Below, in pieces: positions 1-6,311 of a DNA stretch of 64,000 nt. The stretch is from the NCBI GenBank assembly GCA_008011715.2, contig CP136508.1, positions 4,278,001 through 4,342,000 of the forward strand, in the 5' to 3' direction. The translations under genes were made by a program, and so were the position numbers. Source of the DNA: [Empedobacter] haloabium. GTDB lineage: Bacteria; Pseudomonadota; Gammaproteobacteria; Burkholderiales; Burkholderiaceae_D. The notes beneath the pieces are model-generated. The model ran no database searches, was not told the DNA's origin, and saw only the letters and a program-made list of their open reading frames with translations. Positions within the stretch are counted from its first letter, which is position 1, and each line of letters begins with the position of its first letter.

Positions 1-627
1 GGCGATCGGGCGATCGACGGGATAGAACGGCACCAGCTGCAGCCGGTCCAGCAACGGCGCGCCGAACTGGCGCACCAGCGCTGGCCGGATCAGCAGTTCC
101 AGCTCCAGCGGCGCCGGCAGCGCCGGGCCGGCGCGGCCACGGCAGGCCTGGGCGATGGTCTGCACGCCGATATCGGTGGTGGCCATGACGATGGCCTGGC
201 GCACGTCGGCGCCGTCCAGCGTCCCGTGCGCCAGCACCTGGCGCAACAGCGTGAGGGTGGCCGGGTGGGCCCGTTCCAGGCGGTCCAGCAGCAGCACGCG
301 GTGCGGATCGCGGCGCAGCAGGTCGGCCAGCACATGCCGCAGCGCCAGCACTTCATGCTGCCGGGTGCATGCCGCCATGTCGACGGCGATCAGCGCATGG
401 GCGCCGCCGTACACCAGTTCGGCCAGCGCCAGCGCCGTGCGCGTGCGACCGGCTTCGCCCGGACCGACGAACAGGCCGGACGCCAACGGCCCGTCCGGAT
501 CGCCCCGGCCGGCACGGGCGGCACGCAGGCGCTGCGTCACGGTGGCGATCGCGTGCAGCTGGCCGGGCACGCGGTCGTGCAGGCGCAGGTGCAGGTCGTG
601 CGGTATCGTGGTTGCAAGACTCATCAT
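1..627 (-). CDS. Degenerate ClpV/TssH-like AAA+ ATPase, partial at window edge
   Basis: The frame stays open from ATG at 627 (or 624) to the window edge, at least 209 codons. The protein resembles the second AAA+ domain of ClpV/TssH, the ATPase that recycles the T6SS sheath, and starts directly at that domain with no N-domain or first AAA module. The Walker A region reads GPGEAGRT (about residues 55-62), so the nucleotide-binding lysine is arginine. The Walker B region reads LLLDRLERAHP, where family members have DE-x-EKAHP, so the catalytic glutamate at residue 116 is arginine. A GAGAG ribosome-binding site lies about 10 nt upstream. It is last in the visible minus-strand run after the lipoprotein and hcp, behind a terminator. 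It may be a non-hydrolysing paralogue; the missing 3' end leaves this open. Confidence 0.72.
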   Translation of the reverse strand, partial: MMSLATTIPHDLHLRLHDRVPGQLHAIATVTQRLRAARAGRGDPDGPLASGLFVGPGEAGRTRTALALAELVYGGAHALIAVDMAACTRQHEVLALRHVLADLLRRDPHRVLLLDRLERAHPATLTLLRQVLAHGTLDGADVRQAIVMATTDIGVQTIAQACRGRAGPALPAPLELELLIRPALVRQFGAPLLDRLQLVPFYPVDRPIA

Positions 628-641
628 GCTCGGTTCTCTCG

Positions 642-668
642 AAAAAAAGCCGCGACGAACGCCGCGGC
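642..668 (-). terminator. Rho-independent terminator after hcp
   Basis: Read on the minus strand, a GCCGCG/CGCGGC stem with an 8-nt loop is followed by seven T. It lies just past the hcp stop codon and before the ClpV-like gene, so that gene is expressed by readthrough or from its own signals. Confidence 0.7.
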
Positions 669-686
669 AAGCGTCGCAGACGCAGC

Positions 687-1178
687 TCAGACAATGCGGT
701 TGGCGGCCAGGTCCCAGCCGCCGGAGGTGTTGCCGCCGGCGCCGCCAGTGATCTTCTGCTGGGTGTAGCGCCAGCGCACCTTGGAGAACTTCAGCGCCAC
801 CGATTCGGTCAGGATGTCGCCTTCCTTCACTTCCGGCGTGACCTTGCCGATCAGGACGTTCTCGATCTCGATCTCGTAGTACTTGATGCGCTCGCCCATC
901 GCGTCGGCGCGCATGAATTCCAGCTTCGCTTTCGGGATGGTCTTGCCCGCGGCGCATGTCTGCAGCAGCACCGGCGAGGACAGGTCGGCCAGCTTGGTGA
1001 TGAGAATGTCCTGGTGCTCGCAGCGCTCGGCCGTGTGGCCGCCGCCGGTGGAGGCGGTGGCGGACTTGGGCTGCAGCACGCCCCAGCCCACCGATTTGCA
1101 TTCGATCCATTCCTTGTGTTTTTCGTCCGTGGACTCCCCCTTGATGCCGTCAATTTGCAAGTAGACGTCGATAGCCAT
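687..1178 (-). CDS. hcp: T6SS tube protein Hcp (TssD), copy 1
   Basis: 163 aa, the normal Hcp length. Hcp forms the hexameric rings stacked into the inner tube of the type VI secretion system and can carry effectors. The sequence has the family N-terminus (MAIDVYLQIDGIKGES), the TASTGGGHTAERCEH segment and the C-terminal beta strands ending in W-x-YTQQKI. GAGAGGAG lies about 7 nt before the ATG. It is downstream of the TPR lipoprotein gene and upstream of the ClpV-like gene, with a strong terminator after it, which suits a highly expressed structural protein. A close paralogue of the same length lies at 32562-33053. Confidence 0.95.
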   Translation of the reverse strand: MAIDVYLQIDGIKGESTDEKHKEWIECKSVGWGVLQPKSATASTGGGHTAERCEHQDILITKLADLSSPVLLQTCAAGKTIPKAKLEFMRADAMGERIKYYEIEIENVLIGKVTPEVKEGDILTESVALKFSKVRWRYTQQKITGGAGGNTSGGWDLAANRIV

Positions 1179-1253
1179 CGTGTGCTCCTCTCGTTGGTGG
1201 ATGAAAGATCGGGTTGGTCGTGTGCCGCCGCTCCGCGACCAGTCGGAGTGAAA

Positions 1254-1853
1254 CTACTTCAGCGCGCCGAACGGATCGGCGCCGCCCGACTGCGAGGTCA
1301 CGGCCGTCGTCGGCGCGCGCCCCTGGGCGCCACTGTTGACGGTGACCGCACGGGGCTTGGCGACCGGCCGGATCGGCTTCTGCACCGCCGGCACCAGCAC
1401 GTCTTCGCCCAGGCTGCTGCGCAGCAGGCCGGCCAGGTGCTGGGCCTCGGTGCGCAGCGGGCCGCCCAGATGGTTCTGCTTGCTCAGGTCGGCCAGGGCC
1501 TTGGTCGACAGGCGCAGGCCGCCGACGGCCACGATGCTGTTGCCCTGGCGGTCGTTTGGATCGCGCTGCAAGCCCGCCAGCGCGGCGCTGATCGCCTCGC
1601 CGTAGGCGCCCCGGTCGAACTTCAGTTGCGCGAGCTGGATCAGCGGCGCCTTCTCGGCCGGGAATTTCGCGCTCGCCCCACGCAGGATCGCGTATGCGCG
1701 CTCGACGTCGCCGGATGCGACGCTGCGCTCGGCATCGGCCAGTGCGGCAGCCACGGTCGGGGCGCCGGCGCCGGTGGCGGGATCGGTCGCGCATGCACTC
1801 AGCAACAGCAGGCTCGTCACGAGTGGCAGGACGGTTCGTACAGTGTTTCTCAT
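1254..1853 (-). CDS. T6SS-associated TPR-like lipoprotein
   Basis: 199 aa. The N-terminus is a lipoprotein signal with lipobox L18-S-A-C21. The region at about residues 40-110 is alpha-helical with TPR-like spacing (GDVERAYAIL, RGAYGEAISAALAGLQRDPND). The tail is Ala/Thr/Pro-rich. I chose ATG 1853 because AGGAG lies 6 nt upstream of it but directly abuts the alternative ATG at 1859. First gene of the minus-strand run to hcp and the ClpV-like gene, divergent from tssJ. TPR lipoproteins are common accessory members of betaproteobacterial T6SS clusters; its exact role is not known to me. Confidence 0.8.
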   Translation of the reverse strand: MRNTVRTVLPLVTSLLLLSACATDPATGAGAPTVAAALADAERSVASGDVERAYAILRGASAKFPAEKAPLIQLAQLKFDRGAYGEAISAALAGLQRDPNDRQGNSIVAVGGLRLSTKALADLSKQNHLGGPLRTEAQHLAGLLRSSLGEDVLVPAVQKPIRPVAKPRAVTVNSGAQGRAPTTAVTSQSGGADPFGALK

Positions 1854-1910
1854 AGTCATCTCCTAGCGGGCGGGGTGGAGGCATTATTCAAGAGTTACCC
1901 CGGCCGTCGA

Positions 1911-1924
1911 TTGCGTTGACGCAA
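1911..1924. promoter_or_regulatory. Palindrome in the divergent T6SS intergenic region
   Basis: TTGCGT-TG-ACGCAA lies between the divergent lipoprotein/hcp and tssJ/tssL units. About 40 bp further right is a second dyad, GGCGT-N5-ACGCC. Either could be a regulator site. No regulator is identified and no clear sigma-54 promoter is visible here. Confidence 0.3.
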
Positions 1925-2046
1925 AGGGCGGGAACGTGCGGCGCAGGCGGCTTCGTGGCGTTTGTGACGCCGCAAGGGCGCCCGGGAGTGCCTTGGGTTA
2001 AATGAACGTCCCGAAATTGTTGTCGTCTGGAATGAAAGGACCGCCC

Positions 2047-2631
2047 ATGAAACGCATTGCAAGCTGCGCGCTGCTGGCACTGGCGGCCGGCACGCTGAGC
2101 GCATGCGGCGGCGCCGCGCTGGCCGGCGCCGTGCTGCAGATGGCTGGCGTGCAGCGCCCGCCCGAGGTGCCGGACGCGCAGAAGCCGCCGCGCACGGTCA
2201 GCATCCGCCTGCACGCCGCCAGCACCCTGAACGGGGGTGCCGGCGGCCCGCCGCTGGCACTGGTGGCACGTATCTACATGCTGCGCCAGGCCGAGGCGTT
2301 CGAGCGCGTGCCGTACGCCGGCTTCACCGATCCGCAGACGGAACGCGCGCTGCTCGGCCCCGACCTGCTCGGCGTCAAGGAGGTGCTGCTGATTCCGGGC
2401 CAGCACTACGAAGTGCAGGAAAAAGTCAGCCGCGAGGCCGGTTTCATCGGCGTCGTGGCACTGTTCCGCGCGCCGGACGGCCAGCGTTGGCGTGCCGCCT
2501 TCCCCGCCGCCGCCGCCGAACAGGGCGGCATCACGCTGGGCCTGCACGGCTGCGCGATGACGGCCGGCACCGGCGCTTCGCCGCGCCAGCGCCAGCTGGC
2601 CCGCCCGCTGTCCGAAGCGCATTGCATCTGA
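2047..2631 (+). CDS. tssJ: T6SS outer-membrane lipoprotein TssJ
   Basis: 194 aa from ATG 2047, which has AAAGGA 7 nt upstream; an upstream in-frame ATG at 2002 would bury the signal peptide. Lipobox L17-S-A-C20 predicts lipidation and outer-membrane anchoring. The mature part has the TssJ fold signature: a transthyretin-like beta sandwich with RTVSIRLHAASTLN, a long variable loop, LVARIYMLRQAEAFER and a late GVVALFR strand. TssJ binds the periplasmic part of TssM and starts assembly of the membrane complex. It is followed after 12 nt by tssL. Confidence 0.88.
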   Translation: MKRIASCALLALAAGTLSACGGAALAGAVLQMAGVQRPPEVPDAQKPPRTVSIRLHAASTLNGGAGGPPLALVARIYMLRQAEAFERVPYAGFTDPQTERALLGPDLLGVKEVLLIPGQHYEVQEKVSREAGFIGVVALFRAPDGQRWRAAFPAAAAEQGGITLGLHGCAMTAGTGASPRQRQLARPLSEAHCI

Positions 2632-2643
2632 GAGGAGACCATC

Positions 2644-3447
2644 ATGACCACCGCACCTGACGTCGCGGGCACCGGGCCCCGGGTCGAACGCCGCGCCGCA
2701 CCGAGCCTGTTCGGCACGCGCACCGCCGCGCCCGACGGCGCGCATGGCCACACCCTGCTGGACCTGCTGCACGAAGGGTTCCACATGCTGTTCCTGCTGA
2801 AGTCCGGCGCCACGCCGCCGGACGGCACCGAGTTCTCCGACCAGGTGGTGGCCTACCTGCGCGACTTCGAGCGCGAGGCCCACAAGCTGCGCGCGCAGGT
2901 CGAGGACATCGAGGCCGCCAAGTATGCCTACTGCGCCGCGCTCGACGAGTTCGTGCTGGCCTCCGGCCACGCGCTGCAGGAGGCGTGGCAGCGCCGCCCG
3001 CTGCAGCTGATCCTGTTCGGCGACCAGCTGGCGGGCGAGCACTTCTTCGACCGGCTGGAGGCGCTGCGCGTGAGCGGCGCGCCGCGGCTGCAGGCGCTGC
3101 AGGTGTTCCACATGTGCCTGCTGCTGGGCTTTCACGGCAAGTACGCACTGGACAGCACCGACAAGCTGGCCTACCTGACCGCGCGGCTGGGCGACGAGAT
3201 CGCCCACCTGAAGGGCCGCCGCGCCGGGTTCGCGCCGCGCGCCGAGCGGCCCGACCAGGTGGCGCACAAGCTGCGCGCCAATGTGCCGCTGTGGGCGCTG
3301 TCGGCGGTGTTCGCGCTGCTGGGCGCCGGCGTCTACACGGGTCTGCGCACGTCGCTGGACCATGGAACGCGCGACGCGATCGCCGGCTATGCGGACCTCG
3401 TCAAGCTGGCGCCACGGCCTGCCAGCTTCGTGCTCACGCTTCCTTAG
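2644..3447 (+). CDS. tssL: T6SS inner-membrane protein TssL (DotU family)
   Basis: 267 aa. Cytoplasmic DotU domain (about residues 35-200: LLDLLHEGFHMLF, then AKYAYCAALDEFVLAS, the characteristic helix) followed by a single C-terminal membrane span at about 218-238 (PLWALSAVFALLGAGVYTGL) and a short periplasmic tail. It has no peptidoglycan-binding extension; the OmpA-type protein at 4552-5334 may supply that function. GAGAGGAG precedes the ATG. The stop codon TAG lies in the left 8-bp target duplication of the IS1595 element, but the reading frame is unaffected by the insertion. Confidence 0.93.
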   Translation: MTTAPDVAGTGPRVERRAAPSLFGTRTAAPDGAHGHTLLDLLHEGFHMLFLLKSGATPPDGTEFSDQVVAYLRDFEREAHKLRAQVEDIEAAKYAYCAALDEFVLASGHALQEAWQRRPLQLILFGDQLAGEHFFDRLEALRVSGAPRLQALQVFHMCLLLGFHGKYALDSTDKLAYLTARLGDEIAHLKGRRAGFAPRAERPDQVAHKLRANVPLWALSAVFALLGAGVYTGLRTSLDHGTRDAIAGYADLVKLAPRPASFVLTLP

Positions 3448-3478
3448 GGCGCTGTGCCCTCGTCCTAATGAATTTTCC
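3448..3478. repeat. IS1595 left terminal inverted repeat
   Basis: 31-bp terminal repeat, outer sequence GGCGCTGTGCCCT. It differs from the right end at three positions and begins directly after target duplication copy TTCCTTAG at 3440-3447. Confidence 0.95.
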
Positions 3479-3497
3479 TTCCGGCATACACCCGCGC

Positions 3498-4469
3498 TCA
3501 AATGACGATGAGAAACAGCGTCACGCGCAGCAACTGCTGCGGCGTCGCCACGCAGCCGGCATCGAGCGCATGGCGCCAGCCCAGGTAGTTGGGCAGGTAT
3601 TTACTGGCGACACCATGGAAACGCTTGAGCCAGTTCTTGAACCGGCCGTGGCAACTGTTGACGGTCTGGAGGTGAATGACCTCGTCCACGACGCGCTGCC
3701 CCGCCGCCACGTTGACGGCGCGGTGCGCGATCCCTGTCGCCTTGGCAAAGGCCTGGTAGGCACGCGCCCCGTCGGTTGCGAGCAGGACGCCGGGTGCCAG
3801 GACCGGCGGCAGGCATTGCTTTAATTGTGCGGCCGTTACCGGTCCGCGCCCGGTGATGAAATCGCTGGCCTTGCCGCTGCGGTCACACGCGACCAGGATG
3901 CAGTCGTGGTCCTTGCCAGGGCCGCGGTGACTGGCCGTGCCGCCCCGCCGCCGCGCCGGTCGCGTCAGGTGGCGCGAGCCCTTTTGCGACTCGAGGAGGT
4001 AGGTCTCGCCCGCCTCGACGATGCCGGCCAGCGGCAAGGCCCGCGCATCCTTGGCCATCATCATGAAACGGTGGCGCCAGCGAAAACTGGTGTTGCGATG
4101 GATGCCGGTCGCCTGTGCCGCGCCGCGCACCGTCATCGAGTTCAACATGCATTGCAGGAACGGCAGCCATTTGTCGCGCAGGCGGATGAACGCCAGGGGC
4201 GTGCCGGTCAGTGCGTTGAAACTCTTGCCGCACTCACGGCAACGATAGCGTTGCAGGCCGTAAAAGACACCGTGGCGGTATAGGCGTTCGCCCTGGCAAT
4301 GGGGGCAACGGCGCGTCCGCTGACCGCGCGCTTCGATGATGGCAAGGCACTCCGCCAGTGAGGTACAGCGGTCGAACGCCTCGCGCAGCTCGTCCACTTG
4401 TTTGCCGGTGAGTTGCATCAGCATCTGCCGCACCTGCGCCTGCATTGCCTGGAATTGCCGCGAGTCCAT
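3498..4469 (-). CDS. IS1595-family transposase, first catalytic Asp replaced by Gly
   Basis: 323 aa, full length. The N-terminal zinc ribbon has C55-x2-C58 and C77-x2-C80, followed by a helix-turn-helix region (TVRGAAQATGIHRNT) and an ISXO2-like DDE domain. The second acidic residue is D233 (ATDGARAY), and the terminal motif NSCHGRFKNWLKRFHG...YLPNYLGWRHALD is typical. The first catalytic motif, normally DE[TS][YF], here reads VEAGETYLLES: residue 154 is Gly (GGC), one transition from the expected GAC. The element has good ends and a perfect target duplication, so it moved recently, but this copy probably cannot move itself. Confidence 0.93.
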   Translation of the reverse strand: MDSRQFQAMQAQVRQMLMQLTGKQVDELREAFDRCTSLAECLAIIEARGQRTRRCPHCQGERLYRHGVFYGLQRYRCRECGKSFNALTGTPLAFIRLRDKWLPFLQCMLNSMTVRGAAQATGIHRNTSFRWRHRFMMMAKDARALPLAGIVEAGETYLLESQKGSRHLTRPARRRGGTASHRGPGKDHDCILVACDRSGKASDFITGRGPVTAAQLKQCLPPVLAPGVLLATDGARAYQAFAKATGIAHRAVNVAAGQRVVDEVIHLQTVNSCHGRFKNWLKRFHGVASKYLPNYLGWRHALDAGCVATPQQLLRVTLFLIVI

Positions 4470-4516
4470 GGTTGCTCTCCGGTTGAGTTAACTGGAGGTA
4501 GGACCGTGGTTGAGTC

Positions 4517-4547
4517 GGAAAGTTCATTGGGACCAGGGCACAGCGCC
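4517..4547. repeat. IS1595 right terminal inverted repeat
   Basis: 31-bp inverted copy of the left end with three mismatches. It is followed directly by the second TTCCTTAG target copy at 4548-4555, which contains the stop codon of the OmpA-family gene. Confidence 0.95.
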
Positions 4548-4551
4548 TTCC

Positions 4552-5334
4552 TTAGTCGGCGACGCGGAACTCGATGCGGCGGTTGCGGGCGCGCCCGTCC
4601 GCCGTGGCGTTGTCGGCCACCGGACGGTCGGGCCCCTGCCCCGAGACGGCGATCATCGCGCCATCGATACCCTTGCCGGCCAGGTAGGCTCGGACCGCCT
4701 CGGCGCGGGCCAGGCTCAATGCCAGGTTGCTTTCGCGCAGGCCCTTGTTGTCCGTGTGGCCGATCACCTCGACCTGCTTGCCCTGCACGCGCGCCAGCGC
4801 GGCCGCCATCTCGTCCAGGATGACCAGGCCGGAGGGACGGAGCACGGCCTGGCCGCTCTCGAATTCGATGATGCGCCTGCCCAGCGCCGCATCGAGCATC
4901 TCCTGTTCGGCGGCGGCCACGCGCAACGCATTGCGCACCACGTAGGTCGGATTCAGGCTCGTCGCGATGGCACTGGCGACCTGCTCGCGCTGCGCCTCGC
5001 TGGCCACCTCGCCGCGCACGCTGACGTCCGTCCCCTCGACGCGCAACTGGCCCTTCGAGACCAGCTTCAAGTTGGCCCCGATCAGCTTCTGCACGTGGCC
5101 GTGCCAGTTCGGCGGCAATACCACGTTGCCGATCGCCAGCTGGTCGACCACGCGGTCGAAGCCATACAACTCGCGCACGCGCGCCAGCAGCATCGCCTTG
5201 GTGCCTTCGTCGGGCACCGTGCCGCTGACCAGCACCTGGCCCGGCAGCGGCGTGACGGGCGCGGGCACCTGCGCCGCGGCGGTGGCGGCGGCGAGCGACA
5301 GCAGCAGCGGCAGCCAAGGGGACAATGAACGCAT
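4552..5334 (-). CDS. T6SS-associated OmpA-family protein with BON-like region
   Basis: 260 aa. Signal peptide at residues 1-21 (LPLLLSLAAATAAAQ). The middle region resembles BON-type domains (VSGTVPDEGTKAMLLARVREL, VEGTDVSVRGEVASEAQREQVASAI). The C-terminal OmpA/MotB peptidoglycan-binding domain has VEVIGHTDNKG, the SLARAEAVRAYL helix and GRARNRRIEF, including the conserved Asp and Arg that contact diaminopimelate. ATG 5334 has AAGGAG upstream and follows tagF by 11 nt. It probably anchors the T6SS membrane complex to the cell wall, the role TagL or a fused TssL plays elsewhere. Its TAA stop lies in the IS target duplication. Confidence 0.85.
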   Translation of the reverse strand: MRSLSPWLPLLLSLAAATAAAQVPAPVTPLPGQVLVSGTVPDEGTKAMLLARVRELYGFDRVVDQLAIGNVVLPPNWHGHVQKLIGANLKLVSKGQLRVEGTDVSVRGEVASEAQREQVASAIATSLNPTYVVRNALRVAAAEQEMLDAALGRRIIEFESGQAVLRPSGLVILDEMAAALARVQGKQVEVIGHTDNKGLRESNLALSLARAEAVRAYLAGKGIDGAMIAVSGQGPDRPVADNATADGRARNRRIEFRVAD

Positions 5335-5345
5335 GATGGGCTCCT

Positions 5346-6311
5346 TCACGAAAAAGTGGCGTGGAACAGGTCGGCACAGGCGCGCAGCGACAGCGTATCC
5401 TGCGCCAGGCAGGCGGCCAGGCGCGACATGGCGGGGTCCTGGCCGATCGCGTCGCCGACCCATCCCGTATCGTCGAACGTGATCAGCTGCTCGGCGGCGA
5501 ATTCCGGATCGATGATGGCGCGCAGCGTGCCGGGCGTTGCGCCACCGAAGCCGATCAGGAACTGCGGGGCGCCGCGCAGCTCTGTCATGAACAGGGCCAG
5601 TTCGATGTCGCGCTGGCGCAGGAACGGCGCCACCAGCGCCAGCCAGAACGCCGCCACCGCCGGCCGCAGCACTTCCTCGCGTGGCAGCGGCAAGGCCAGG
5701 CTGCGCTCGAGCCGGCGCCCACCGGCGCTCTGGCACGGTTGCAGCAGCAGGCCGATGCCCAGCACGATGCCGCGCACGTCGTGGCGCCGCGTGTCGTCCG
5801 CCAGCATCGCCTGCAGGCTGGCGATGTCATACGCGCTGCAGAACGCGGCCAGCGCGCCGGCATGGTCGCCCCGTACCGTTGCGCTGTCGACGGTGGCCGC
5901 CGTCAGCGCCTGCAGGGGGCCGGCCGGATCGTCGGCCGCGTGCACGCCGGCGGCCAGGCGGCCCAGCTGGCGCCATGCGTCGGCCAGCGCCAGCGGGCTG
6001 GCGGGCAGGAAGGCGTGCGGCTGCGCCACCTCGAGCGCGCTCATTGCGATGAACGGAAAGCGCCGGCCCGACAGGTCGCCGCTGGCCAGCAGGTGCCCGG
6101 CCACGACATGCCGGCTGGTCGGACCGACGAACGCGAAGTGCAGCGGCGGCAACGCGTCGTAGTGCAGCTTCCAGCGCGCATTGCTGGCCAGCTCCGTCAG
6201 CGTGGCCGCGACCCATGCGTCCAGCAGGGCGCCCAGCGCGTGCTGTGCGCCGGAGCGGACGAAATCGGAGCGGGCCGCCAGCTTGCCGAAATAGCCGATG
6301 GCTGCGTTCAT
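5346..6311 (-). CDS. tagF: T6SS-associated protein TagF
   Basis: 321 aa. N-terminal TagF signature (IGYFGKLAARSDFVR, then RRFPFIAMSALEVAQPHAFLPASP), with a second region of about 150 aa rich in Leu/Ala (LGIGLLLQPCQ, PQFLIGFGGATPGTLRAIIDPEF). In Pseudomonas, TagF is a post-translational repressor of the T6SS acting through Fha; no PpkA, PppA or Fha is visible here. The ATG overlaps the tssM stop as ATGA, which implies translational coupling. Confidence 0.88.
   Translation of the reverse strand: MNAAIGYFGKLAARSDFVRSGAQHALGALLDAWVAATLTELASNARWKLHYDALPPLHFAFVGPTSRHVVAGHLLASGDLSGRRFPFIAMSALEVAQPHAFLPASPLALADAWRQLGRLAAGVHAADDPAGPLQALTAATVDSATVRGDHAGALAAFCSAYDIASLQAMLADDTRRHDVRGIVLGIGLLLQPCQSAGGRRLERSLALPLPREEVLRPAVAAFWLALVAPFLRQRDIELALFMTELRGAPQFLIGFGGATPGTLRAIIDPEFAAEQLITFDDTGWVGDAIGQDPAMSRLAACLAQDTLSLRACADLFHATFS

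Larger units (their letters stand above)
3448..4547 (-). mobile_element. IS1595-family insertion sequence, 1,100 bp
   Basis: Complete element. The terminal inverted repeats are 31 bp (3448-3478 and 4517-4547) and match at 28 of 31 positions, starting GGCGCTGTGCCCT. It is flanked by a perfect 8-bp direct repeat TTCCTTAG at 3440-3447 and 4548-4555, the target-duplication length typical of IS1595. One transposase gene on the minus strand fills it. Removing the element and one duplicate copy restores a convergent tssL/ompA junction with overlapping stop codons, so no coding sequence was broken. Confidence 0.96.

Noticed and set aside
3445..3447. Disruption of tssL by the insertion sequence
   Set aside because: The stop codon is in the target sequence itself, so the protein end is the same with or without the element.
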